A stretch of DNA of 64,000 bases from UBA7236 sp035439505 (GTDB lineage: Bacteria; Bacteroidota; Bacteroidia; Chitinophagales; BACL12): the NCBI GenBank assembly GCA_035439505.1, contig DAORKJ010000010.1:1-64000 (forward strand). The letters run 5' to 3'. Shown one piece after another: positions 25,950 to 35,184 of the stretch. Under the pieces are notes generated by a model, which did no database searches, was not told the origin of the DNA, and was given only the letters and a program-made list of their open reading frames with translations. Position 1 is the stretch's first letter. Every line of letters starts with the position of its first letter. The translations under genes were made by a program, and so were the position numbers.

Positions 25950-26933
25950 TTACTTAAAATTTAGCAACTCAGTCGTATTGCCGGCTATTTCTAATCCTGC
26001 ATTACGACCTGTGTCGTTAAAAATAACCTTATTTTCCTGTTTCGAAAAAAGTGTAATGTGAATAAGTGCCCGCATACTTTCTTTTACGCGGCCTTCCATT
26101 AAACCTAATACAGGACTGGCCAATTCGGCACCTGCTGCTTTTTGGGCTTGTACGGTTAGCACGTACTTAGCGTCTTCTAAAACGATATCGATTGTTTCTC
26201 CCTCTGCACTTATCGATTTTAATTTAGCGCCTGTATATGTTGCAAAACGAATTAATTTATTATCGATTAAGAAAGCACAAATAAATCCGACAAACGCACC
26301 ACTCAGCCATGGAATTTTCGCTACTGATAATTTAAAAGAAACAGGTTGTTTAGTAAAATGATTACTCTGCATCCAAATCCACGACGAAGGAAAACTTCTA
26401 CCCCAGTCTTTTTCAATATATGCTCTTCCGTTTACAAAATCAACTTCATTTTTATTGATGATTAATTTCCCGGTTACTGCACAATTCATGCTAACTACCT
26501 GATGGTAACATTCCATAAATGGCACCCACGAATACCAACCCATTATTCCCGGTGAAATAATTTTTTTAGGCCAGAAAAAATGTTCATCAAAATGTAACAA
26601 TCCTTTTATGCCCGGAATGTCTAATTTAATTCTGTTGGTAGAAAAAGAATTTTCGCGAATGCGTACTTTGAACCTGTTTTCATTAGACCGAAAATCGATG
26701 GCATCAAATTTATGGTAAGCAGCGGTTACATTAACACCATCCAGCACCTGAATAAAACTCTGTTTTTCACCAGATTCATCCATCGCGATACCAGGAATGA
26801 TAGCCAGGGCATGTTGCTCCGATTTATCTACAATTTTGAAATACCAACCTTCAAAAAAACGCCTTTTTTTAAACCAGCCATGATACATTTCGTGGTGGAA
26901 GCGGGCTTTTACATTTGCTGATAATTTTGACAT
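25950..26933 (-). CDS. Tocopherol cyclase-like protein
   Basis: Sequence blocks characteristic of the tocopherol cyclase family are present: GWFKKRRFFEGWYFKIVDK near residue 19, LAIIPGIAMDESGE, PGIMGWYSWVPFMECYHQVV near residue 137, and AYIEKDWGRSFPSSWIWMQSNHF near residue 180. The length is 327 residues, near the usual size of the bacterial members. True tocopherol cyclases are photosynthetic enzymes that close the chromanol ring. Here no other tocopherol gene is seen, so a different lipid-like substrate is likely. It has no signal peptide and heads a three-gene operon with a secreted unknown and a YbjN-like gene. Confidence 0.78.
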   Translation of the reverse strand: MSKLSANVKARFHHEMYHGWFKKRRFFEGWYFKIVDKSEQHALAIIPGIAMDESGEKQSFIQVLDGVNVTAAYHKFDAIDFRSNENRFKVRIRENSFSTNRIKLDIPGIKGLLHFDEHFFWPKKIISPGIMGWYSWVPFMECYHQVVSMNCAVTGKLIINKNEVDFVNGRAYIEKDWGRSFPSSWIWMQSNHFTKQPVSFKLSVAKIPWLSGAFVGFICAFLIDNKLIRFATYTGAKLKSISAEGETIDIVLEDAKYVLTVQAQKAAGAELASPVLGLMEGRVKESMRALIHITLFSKQENKVIFNDTGRNAGLEIAGNTTELLNFK

Positions 26934-26998
26934 AAGGAGGAGTTGGATTTTATTGTGCCGGAATTAAAACTTCAAGTCATAAAAACAGTTAAAAAAAA

Positions 26999-27057
26999 AT
27001 CCACATTATTCTACTGTGCCCAACAGTTAATGAGCATATCATGAGAATAATGTGGAT
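26999..27057 (-). terminator. Terminator of the T9SS cargo gene
   Basis: ATCCACATTATTCT (26999-27012) and AGAATAATGTGGAT (27044-27057) are a perfect 14-base inverted repeat around a 31-base loop that itself holds ACTG/CAGT. On the minus strand it is followed by a run of T. It lies 18 bases past the cargo stop. Confidence 0.75.
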
Positions 27058-27074
27058 GTTAATAAAATATTTTA

Positions 27075-29140
27075 TTACAACTTCACAATGTTGTCGGAAA
27101 CAACACCATTTGTTGTTGTAATTTTTACGCTGTAAATACCTGCTGCAATATTGTTTAATGAGTAGGTATTTGATTGATTATTTTCTAATAAAATTACCTG
27201 ACCAAATTGATTAACCAATTCAACACTGATTATGTTTTGTTGACCTTCAACAATAAAATAATCAGTTACCGGGTTTGGATAAATTTGAATTCCAGATTGA
27301 GTTGCATCTTCAACTTCAAGAACTGAAATCAATTCAATATCATCGGCATAACGAGGGAATAACTGATAACCTGATGTATATGGTGCATCTGAATCAAATT
27401 GATTACCAAGACCTGTCACCATTAGCACAAATGGTTCAACAATTGAAGGAGCAGGCATAGTTGATAATTCATTCGCATCGTCTATTCTGATTGTATAGGT
27501 ATTGGTACCATCTGTTAAATCCACATTAAAAGAACTACCATCGCCCAACCATTGTGTAATATCCACGTAGGTAAGACCATTTTCTATGCTCACTAAATCT
27601 GATTCGGTTGATTCATTTAATACGGTTATTTCTGTTGGTGTTTTTAAAGTATTTCCACCATCAATAAAAATAAGTGTATCAGGTTCAACTTCTGTTAATC
27701 CGTTGAATTGAGAAATTGTGCCTAATATATTTACTTCGTCACCTTCAGTAACCGTATATCCAAAAGTATTATCGAAACTAAATACACTAATTCCTCCGGT
27801 ATTGTCGATTAATGTAAATTGTAATCCGCCGTCCCAAGTATTAATACCATAAACTATTCCTGTTAAGTCTACTTTTTCATCAATACTTAATGCTATACCA
27901 TCAGCATCTTCAGTAGTAACTTCTGCAATATCATATTCAGTATAAACTGGGAGTGGCGTATCGTCGTTATCGGTAATTAACAATGTGAATGAACTTGGCA
28001 AACCGACAGCGCATGCACCGGAAATATAAGTTAAATCTAAAATCAATGTTTCATCTGATTCATCAATAATATCATCAAAAACCGGAATATCAAATGTATA
28101 GTCAGTTGGATCTCCATCTACAANNNNNNNNNNNNNNNNNNNNNNNNNNNNNNNNNNNNNNNNNNNNNNNNNNNNNNNNNNNNNNNNNNNNNNNNNNNNN
28201 NNNNNNNNNNNNNNNNNNNNNNNATATCATCAAAAACCGGAATATCAAATGTATAGTCAGTTGGATCTCCATCTACAAAAACAACATCAAATGAAGTTAA
28301 AGGCACATCTGTGAAATCGGTTGAAGATGCAACGTTAATACTTACGTTAACTGAACAATCTGTAGTAGCAGTTAATGAAATATTTCCACTGGCTGTTCCA
28401 ACACCTTCATCAACTGCATCGGCAGCAGGATTAAACGTTGCTAAAACCAATGGTTCACCTTCAACAGCAGTAATTGAAATGTCATCAATTGCAAATTCAT
28501 CGCGGTTACCTGTTCCGCTTACATCATCACCTGTCCAGCGCAAATAGAAAACTGCGCCATCCGGAATGGCAAGGCCGGTAATGCTTGAACTTTTTGGAGT
28601 GATATATGGCGTAAAATCCATAGCTTCAGGCGAGGCATAATCTAAATCACCAATAGGATTATAGGTAACATTATCGTAAGAAACGGAAAAATTAAAACTG
28701 TTAGAACGAGGCTGGTCATTTAACACGTAAATGGTATAAGCAATGGCCAGTTCAGCTACTTCAACACCGGTATTATTTTGAATTTTGAGGATAAAACTTC
28801 CCGGAGTAAAGTCGTCTGCAACAGGTTGTACCATTAGCCCTTGGTTACCTGCAATGTCAACTCCATAAATTCCACCTGTGTTCACCAGGCCCATAGTGGT
28901 GCCTCTAGCAAAATCGCCGGTAATCATAGTTGCTCCAAAATCTACATCACCTTCACTAAAACCGGTTGCACTCCATTCGTCCGAATTTAAGGTGCCACCA
29001 CCGCCACCGGGTTGGAAACCTGCGCCGGTAAAGCCCGTAAAATCTATAAAAACCGGAACATCGGTTGTTGGAATTGAAAGCTGTGCGTTGCCTGTTATAG
29101 CTAATAACAAAGCCCCGAATACAAAGTACAATTTTTTCAT
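27075..29140 (-). CDS. T9SS cargo protein with Calx-beta-like and OB-fold-like domains, split by a false gap
   Basis: Collapsing the 55-bp duplicate and 100 N gives one continuous 636-residue frame: the codon phase on either side agrees after removal of 155 bases. A signal peptide ends AITGNAQLS. The N-terminal half contains DEFAIDDISITAVEGEPLVL, typical of secreted lectin-like modules. A Calx-beta-like domain follows (FNPAADAVDEGVGTASG). A YhcR/OB-like segment (TGIVYGINTWDGGLQFTLID) follows. A type A T9SS domain ends it (IYPNPVTDYF). It is monocistronic, with a promoter box at 29170-29177. Function unknown beyond surface export. Confidence 0.85.
28069..28278. repeat. Unmerged contig overlap: 55-bp duplicate around 100 N
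   Basis: Bases 28069-28123 equal 28224-28278 over all 55 positions and flank exactly 100 N. Same artefact as at 24.7 kb, consistent with a fixed assembly word size of 55. Removing it rejoins the coding frame of the T9SS cargo gene. Confidence 0.97.
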
Positions 29141-29169
29141 TTTTTCTCTTTTGCTATATTAAGTTGCAT

Positions 29170-29177
29170 CAAATTTA
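29170..29177 (-). promoter_or_regulatory. -7 box of the T9SS cargo gene
   Basis: TAAATTTG on the minus strand fits TAnnTTTG exactly, 30 bases before the ATG. No -33 match was found at usual spacing. Confidence 0.35.
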
Positions 29178-29334
29178 ACAACTATTTGGTTTTTGGGATG
29201 TTAATTTTAAGTAATCACTATACTAAGTAAATGTGGATGGCAGGTTGATAGCTTTCGAACTGCTTTGAAAAAAATTTGGTTTATACCGCATAATACGGAT
29301 ATTTGACCTGCCTAACCATATAAATAAGCGTGTT

Positions 29335-29901
29335 ATGATTAAGAATAAGGTAAAACCTGCTGCAGGCCACCTTTTATTGAGCGAGCCCTTTATGCCTGAT
29401 CCGAATTTTAAGCGGACTGTTATTATGTTATGCGAACATTTGGAAGATGGCGGCACGGTTGGCTTTATTTTAAACAAATCGCTCAATGTGAAGGTTTGTG
29501 ATGCACTGGTTGATTTTGATGCCGTTACCAACGATTTATTTTATGGTGGTCCGGTTGCAAAAGATACCTTACATTATTTGCATAGATATGGCGACATCAT
29601 TGAAGACAGTTTACATATTGCGGATGATGTGTATTGGGGAGGTAATTTTGAGCAAATAGGCGAATTGTTGCGAGATGGTACTTTAGACCCAAAAAACATC
29701 AAATTTTTTCTTGGATATAGTGGTTGGAGCCCGGGGCAACTTGATGATGAACTCACCGATAATGCCTGGATTGTTACAAAAGCAAAAAGTGATTACATAT
29801 TTGATTCTGCTAACAAGGAACTTTGGAAGAAGGTATTAAAGGATTTAGGGGGCGAGTATACTCAAATTGTGAATTACCCGGAAGATCCAAGTTTAAACTA
29901 A
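29335..29901 (+). CDS. YqgE/AlgH family protein
   Basis: The 188 residues match the YqgE/AlgH family across their whole length. Key blocks are GHLLLSEPFMPDPNFKRTVI at the N-terminus, GGTVGFILNKSLNVKV, FYGGPVAKDTLHYLHR and GYSGWSPGQLDDEL. The family is cytoplasmic, widely conserved and without a settled function. AlgH was once linked to alginate regulation. It stands alone between a divergent T9SS cargo gene and a 211-bp spacer. The start is the first ATG before the conserved block. Confidence 0.93.
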   Translation: MIKNKVKPAAGHLLLSEPFMPDPNFKRTVIMLCEHLEDGGTVGFILNKSLNVKVCDALVDFDAVTNDLFYGGPVAKDTLHYLHRYGDIIEDSLHIADDVYWGGNFEQIGELLRDGTLDPKNIKFFLGYSGWSPGQLDDELTDNAWIVTKAKSDYIFDSANKELWKKVLKDLGGEYTQIVNYPEDPSLN

Positions 29902-30112
29902 AAAAGGTTTAAGCCATCCCAGTTTTCCCTTTTGGCAAGGAATAGCCGGTAAATAAAACTAAATTGCGAAAAACCGTTAACTGTTAACTTGGTCTGTAAC
30001 CTTTATACAGCGGGACTTTTAGTGTTAAACCTGTGCTAAAAATAAGGTTTTTCAGATTGAGGTCTTCACATATGTAAACTATTTGTTATTTTTGGTTTAC
30101 CAATTGTCACAC
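29902..30112. other. Intergenic spacer with a GTTAAC dyad
   Basis: No gene is visible in these 211 bases. GTTAAC occurs twice at 29976-29988 separated by one T, so it is at once a direct and inverted repeat. TATTTTTG at 30087-30094 is an exact TAnnTTTG match and may be the -7 box of the next gene. Confidence 0.4.
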
Positions 30113-30442
30113 ATGCATTGTTTAAGAAATACAATTCTACTTGTACTAGGCCTAGTATGCTACAGCTACTGCTCTGCACAAAGTGTGTCTGAACTTAAGG
30201 TGCTTCCATCCAATTTAGAACGTTATTACATCGATTATGAAATTGTTGGTTTGCCAAATCCGACCGCATCGGATGTAGCTAATTTAGATTTGAATCAATA
30301 TGAAGATTTACGTGCTCAAACTACTTCCGTATTAATAGAGGATGCTGCAACAGGTTATGTATTGTTACTGTATTCAATAAATGAAAGTATTAAAAATTGG
30401 CAGGGATTGAATCACAATTCAAAAGACCATATTGAAAAATAA
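30113..30442 (+). CDS. Small secreted protein, 109 aa
   Basis: I do not recognise it. I prefer the ATG at 30113 (MHCLRNTILLVLGLVCYSYC), which begins a clean signal peptide ending CSAQ. The ATG 30 bases upstream sits inside the promoter-like region. About 85 residues of mature protein follow, rich in Asn, Leu and Asp, with no cysteine pair. The stop TAA at 30442 lies four bases before the ATG I use for the CUB-like cargo gene, so the two are probably one operon. Function unknown. Confidence 0.55.
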   Translation: MHCLRNTILLVLGLVCYSYCSAQSVSELKVLPSNLERYYIDYEIVGLPNPTASDVANLDLNQYEDLRAQTTSVLIEDAATGYVLLLYSINESIKNWQGLNHNSKDHIEK

Positions 30443-30446
30443 TGAT

Positions 30447-31958
30447 ATGAAAATGCAGGCTCAAAATAAAAGTATGTTACTGGTGTTCCTAATAGGAATA
30501 CTCAATTTGACATCTGCGTTTTCCCAAACTTATACTCACCCTACAGCAGGAATTGATGGAACTTACGTTGGCGCTTGCATGGTAAATACATCTACCGGTG
30601 ATTATTATGATAATGGCGGTGCGGCATCGAATTATTCCAATAATATTGGGACAAGTTTTGCGGGCAGTAAAAATGGTATTTACAGGGTGTTTTGTCCAAG
30701 TATAGCTTACAATTGTGTTTCTGTAACTTTTAATACATTTGATACCGAACCACATGCAACTTGCAACCTGGATTTTTTAACCATTGGTAATGGTGCAACA
30801 CAAAATTCCACTCTCCTTTCCATACCAGGTGTAACAATTGGTTCCGGTCGAATTTGCGGTTCACCAACAGTGCCATTTACTGCAACTAGTACTGACGGTA
30901 GTGGCTGTTTATCTTTCCGTTTTTTTTCAAACAATTCTAATACGTATGCAGGTTGGTCTGCAACTATTAGCAATGTGGCATGTGCCGGCGGACCTACAGG
31001 TACAGATAATAGTGATTGCACCTATGCAACTCCAATTTGTTCAGACGTGGCCGTAGCAGCAAGTGATGTTGGGCCGGGTTTAGTTTCAGAATCATGTTCA
31101 GGATGTACGGCAGGTGGTGAAAATTATTCCACATGGTACACATTTACGATGGCTACCGGAGGCAATATTGGTTTGACAATTGACCCTGTTACAAATAGTG
31201 ATGATTATGATTTCGCTTTATATGGACCAGGGGTTACATGTGGTGGTCTTGGCACACCAATACGATGCAGTTACGCTGCAACAACAGGTGATACCGGTAT
31301 GAAAACAACTGCCTTGGATGTATCAGAAACAGTTACAGGGAATGGTTGGGTGGCAACATTAGATGTACTTGCAGGAGAAACATATTATTTAATGGTAAAT
31401 CACTGGTCACCACCAGTTACTGGATATACATTAGATTGGAATTTAAATCTTGGTGCAACGTTCGATTGTGCTTTATTGCCATTGACACTTACATCATTTA
31501 ATGCTGAATTAATAGAAAATAATAGTGTTGCCTTAGGATGGGAAACTTCAACTGAATTTAATAATGATTATTTTTTAGTTGAGCGTTCTAATGATGGTAT
31601 TAACTACACTTCAATTGGAACCGTAAAAGGCAAACAATACAGCGAGGAGCCAACTAATTACTATATGGTTGATTTCTTACCCTATTCAGGTACCAACTAC
31701 TATCGTCTTTCTCAAGTTGATTTAAATGGCATAAGCAATATATTAAAAACCACATCTGTAAATGTAGATTTAAATACAGGATATGGAGTTATTGAAGTGT
31801 ATGATATGTCGGGGCATTTAATTGTTAAAGAATTAATTTACCGCCATCAAATTGATTTACTTATGTCATCACTGCAATTAGTTCCGGGTATTTATACCTA
31901 TAATTATGTTCAGCAAAATGGGTACAGACAAACTGATAAACTCGCTATTACCCGTTAA
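30447..31958 (+). CDS. T9SS-exported protein with CUB-like domain, 503 aa
   Basis: I use the ATG at 30447. An in-frame TTG at 30432 is also possible. The signal peptide ends SAFSQTYTH. Residues about 25-165 look like a CUB or CUB-like domain with paired cysteines (CNLDFLTIGNG, GCLSFRFFSNNS). Further disulfide-rich beta domain follows (SCSGCTAGGENYSTWYTFTM, about 205-320). Ig-like repeats (LTLTSFNAELIENNSVALGW) lead to a T9SS-type C-terminal domain ending VPGIYTYNYVQQNGYRQTDK. Presumably a surface protein. The role is unknown. Confidence 0.78.
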   Translation: MKMQAQNKSMLLVFLIGILNLTSAFSQTYTHPTAGIDGTYVGACMVNTSTGDYYDNGGAASNYSNNIGTSFAGSKNGIYRVFCPSIAYNCVSVTFNTFDTEPHATCNLDFLTIGNGATQNSTLLSIPGVTIGSGRICGSPTVPFTATSTDGSGCLSFRFFSNNSNTYAGWSATISNVACAGGPTGTDNSDCTYATPICSDVAVAASDVGPGLVSESCSGCTAGGENYSTWYTFTMATGGNIGLTIDPVTNSDDYDFALYGPGVTCGGLGTPIRCSYAATTGDTGMKTTALDVSETVTGNGWVATLDVLAGETYYLMVNHWSPPVTGYTLDWNLNLGATFDCALLPLTLTSFNAELIENNSVALGWETSTEFNNDYFLVERSNDGINYTSIGTVKGKQYSEEPTNYYMVDFLPYSGTNYYRLSQVDLNGISNILKTTSVNVDLNTGYGVIEVYDMSGHLIVKELIYRHQIDLLMSSLQLVPGIYTYNYVQQNGYRQTDKLAITR

Positions 31959-32056
31959 TGATTTTCGTTTTCTTTTAAGTTCGGTTACCACTGATTAATT
32001 GGTAGCATATTTCCATTAATAATATTTTGAGTTGCTAACCCAAATGGAAACCTATT

Positions 32057-32695
32057 TTATAGTTTAAATATTTCTCCTTCCCCAACGGCATAAATGGTAT
32101 CCGTTTTTTCCGGGCGAATACTTTTTGCTCCGGTAAAACGCCCAAATGCCGGCATTACCATAAAATTTTCTCCCAACCAAAAACAGGAAAGTCGCAGCGA
32201 TTGTTTTGCAGCACCACTTAATCTTACTGCAGGATGTAGATGACCGAAAAAATTGATAACACCATTTGTAATTTCCGGTAATTGATCATGAGACAATACA
32301 ATGTTGTCAATTTGCAACATGTTTGGAATACAGTTAATTTTTGCAAAAACATACCATTCGGCAGGTAAAATATCGTGATTACCGATAATTAATGTCATGC
32401 TTATGGTTTGGTTTTTTCGCCAGTTGATGAACTCATTTAAACCATCGTTTTCTTCACTGTGGAACATATCACCTAGAAAAATAATTTCTTTAGGTTGGAA
32501 TTGCTGAATTAAATTTTCGATTCGCAACAAATCATGTTGTAAAATACCATGTGGAACAGCGATACCATGTTTTCTGAAATGTGTTTCTTTGGCAAAATGT
32601 GCATCAGCAATTAAAAGCAATTGATATTTAGGCCAATACAAACATTTTTGTGGCGATAGCATAAATGTTTGCCCATAGTGTTGAATTTCCATCAC
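32057..32695 (-). CDS. pdeM: Ligase-associated DNA damage response endonuclease PdeM
   Basis: PdeM is a calcineurin-like metallophosphoesterase of a mobile four-gene set: ATP-dependent DNA ligase, exonuclease, Lhr-like helicase and PdeM. The 212 residues contain the metal motifs ADAHFAKETHFRKHG near residue 31, FLGDMFHS near residue 74, GNHDIL near residue 103, and GHLHPAVRLSG near residue 150. It lies 6 bases after the helicase stop, so the pair forms an operon. No ligase or exonuclease gene is seen on either side, so the set is incomplete in this window. Confidence 0.9.
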   Translation of the reverse strand: MMEIQHYGQTFMLSPQKCLYWPKYQLLLIADAHFAKETHFRKHGIAVPHGILQHDLLRIENLIQQFQPKEIIFLGDMFHSEENDGLNEFINWRKNQTISMTLIIGNHDILPAEWYVFAKINCIPNMLQIDNIVLSHDQLPEITNGVINFFGHLHPAVRLSGAAKQSLRLSCFWLGENFMVMPAFGRFTGAKSIRPEKTDTIYAVGEGEIFKL

Positions 32696-32701
32696 TCAAA
32701 G

Positions 32702-35149
32702 TTATTGATTATCCATTACCATTTTTTGAATACGGTCGCTTAATTTTTCTGAAGTGAGCTTGTCGCGAAGACTATCGACCACAATTGGAAATGCGAAAGG
32801 TGAAAATTTTTCCATTTGCTGAATTAATATTTCGCTGTTTTGAATGCGTAACAATGCTGACCGCAATCGGGCATTTTCCATCTGTCCATACAAAATTTCA
32901 CTATATGCCTGTTTCAATAATAAATTATCAGGTTCATACATACGCATTACATCAAAAATTAATTGCGAAGATGACTGCAGATGTCGTGCACGTTTTAATT
33001 CGCCCGGATATCCCTGAAATACCATTCCTGCAATAACGGCAATATCGCGGAATTTCCGCCTGGCCATTTCTGTGGCATTCACCGAATTAAATAAATCGGT
33101 TTCCATGTTAGTGGTCTGCAATATATTTTTTATTAAAGTAGGATCAACACTTATGTGCTGATTACATAACAATTCAAATCCATAATCATTCATGGCTACT
33201 GAAATACTAACCGGCATTAATTTACTTATTCGGTAAGCTGCCAAACCTGACATTACTTCATGCACAACCCTACCTTCAAATGGATAAATAAAAATATGAT
33301 AACCTTCTTTACTTTCGGTAGTTTCTACAAGTAGTTGATTCAATTTTGGAATTACAGAACGCTGTTGTTGCAATTTTAACAATGGTTGCAACATGTCAAA
33401 TTCAATATTGTGCATGTTGTCATTGGCAGCTAAATCTAATTGCTTGCGCATTAATTCAGCCATATATCCCGATAATGGCATTCGACCACCTTGATAAGAT
33501 GCAGTGCCAGCTTTTTGTTCTTTGGTTTTGCGGACAAATGCTGTCATATCTTTCAACATTACAAATTCCAAACATAATCCTGCAAACCAAAACACATCAC
33601 CCGGTTTCAATGAAGCGATGTAATATTCTTCTATTGTTCCTAATGTTCCACCTTTCAAATAGGCAATGCGCACAACAGGGTCGCTCACAATAGTACCAAT
33701 CTGTAAACGATGTTTGGTCGCAGCTTTTTTATTCATTATCCGATAGCGTCCATCCACCTTACCTACTTTACAAAATTCATCATACGCCTGAAAAGTATTT
33801 CCCCCTTGTGCAATATTTTTAATCATCCAATTCCATTCTTCCGGAACAATCAGATTAAATACATGTGTTTGTTTTATTTCCTGATAAATTTCTTCTGCAA
33901 CAAAACCTTCACCAATAGATAGTGTTACTAAGTATTGCATTAACACGTCGAAACACATTACTAATGGTTCCCTTTTTTCGACTTTATTAGATACAACAGC
34001 TTCTTTAATCGCTGAAATTTCAACTAATTCTAATGCATGTGTCGGTATAAAATAAATTTTAGAAACAGCTCCCGGTTGATGTCCACTCCTACCCGCTCGT
34101 TGTGTAAATCTTGCAACCCCTTTGGGAGAACCAATCTGAATTACTGTGTCAACCGGACGAAAATCTACACCCAGGTCCAAACTGGAAGTACATATAACTG
34201 CTTTCAAAGTACCCGCGTGTAAATTTTCTTCTACCCAATCGCGCACTTCACCGGATAAACTGCCATGGTGCATAGCCAATAATCCGGCTAAATTTTCATC
34301 GTAATTTAAAATATGGTGATACCAGATTTCTGCCATCGCTCTGGTATTGGTAAACACCAAAGTAGTTTGTGATGCACGGATAATGTTTACAATTTCAGGT
34401 AACAATTTTAATCCAATATGACCTGACCATGGTAATACTTCTATACTTGGAGGCAAAACGGTGTGAATTTCCATGTTTTTTTTGCCGGAAGACCGAATAA
34501 CAATCGATTTTTCATTGGTGGCATCATTCCCTAATAACACTTCCATTGCTTCAACCAAATTGCCAATGGTGGCACTAATTCCCCAAATGCGCAAATGATT
34601 ATTTTGGTTTTTACGAATAGCTTTTAGCCGAGATAATGCTAATTCAACCTGCACACCTCTTTTACTACCTAACAATTCATGCCATTCATCAACCACAACA
34701 CAAGATAAATTGCCAAATAATTCGCTATAATTATTTCCGCATAATAACACATGCAAACTTTCCGGCGTTATAATTAAACAATCGGGCATGGATTTTTTTT
34801 GTGCCTGTTTTGTTTTTTGAGAAACATCACCAGTGCGTAGTTCAACTTTCCATCCATTATCTAATAAATCGCAGGCGTCTTGTAATGCGAAACAAATATC
34901 TTTAGCTAAAGCACGCAGTGGTGTAATCCATAATACTTTTAATCCGGGTTGTGATAGTAATTGTTTTGAGGACATAAAATCCGCAACAATGGGAATCCAC
35001 ATGGCATAGGTTTTCCCACTTCCGGTTGGTGCATTTAAAATGCCGTTATACCCTTCGGCATAAGCCTGGGCTATTTCGTGCTGAAACGGATATTGATGCC
35101 ATTTTTTAGCTGTGTACCAGGTTTGTATGATATCGGCATATTGAAACAC
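32702..35149 (-). CDS. Ligase-associated DEXH-box helicase (Lhr-like)
   Basis: The 815 residues are a superfamily 2 helicase of the ligase-associated DNA repair family. Walker A is APTGSGKTYAMW near residue 40, motif II is VVDEWHEL rather than DEAH-like, and motif III is WGISATIG. The helicase C-domain has FTNTRAMAEIWY and motif VI QRAGRSGHQPG. A winged helix and Lhr C-terminal module follow. It should unwind or remodel DNA 3' ends during repair. PdeM is co-transcribed with it. The 815-residue length is standard for this family. Confidence 0.93.
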   Translation of the reverse strand: MFQYADIIQTWYTAKKWHQYPFQHEIAQAYAEGYNGILNAPTGSGKTYAMWIPIVADFMSSKQLLSQPGLKVLWITPLRALAKDICFALQDACDLLDNGWKVELRTGDVSQKTKQAQKKSMPDCLIITPESLHVLLCGNNYSELFGNLSCVVVDEWHELLGSKRGVQVELALSRLKAIRKNQNNHLRIWGISATIGNLVEAMEVLLGNDATNEKSIVIRSSGKKNMEIHTVLPPSIEVLPWSGHIGLKLLPEIVNIIRASQTTLVFTNTRAMAEIWYHHILNYDENLAGLLAMHHGSLSGEVRDWVEENLHAGTLKAVICTSSLDLGVDFRPVDTVIQIGSPKGVARFTQRAGRSGHQPGAVSKIYFIPTHALELVEISAIKEAVVSNKVEKREPLVMCFDVLMQYLVTLSIGEGFVAEEIYQEIKQTHVFNLIVPEEWNWMIKNIAQGGNTFQAYDEFCKVGKVDGRYRIMNKKAATKHRLQIGTIVSDPVVRIAYLKGGTLGTIEEYYIASLKPGDVFWFAGLCLEFVMLKDMTAFVRKTKEQKAGTASYQGGRMPLSGYMAELMRKQLDLAANDNMHNIEFDMLQPLLKLQQQRSVIPKLNQLLVETTESKEGYHIFIYPFEGRVVHEVMSGLAAYRISKLMPVSISVAMNDYGFELLCNQHISVDPTLIKNILQTTNMETDLFNSVNATEMARRKFRDIAVIAGMVFQGYPGELKRARHLQSSSQLIFDVMRMYEPDNLLLKQAYSEILYGQMENARLRSALLRIQNSEILIQQMEKFSPFAFPIVVDSLRDKLTSEKLSDRIQKMVMDNQ

Positions 35150-35184
35150 ATCAACTATTTAATGGAGTAAATTTCAACAAAATT

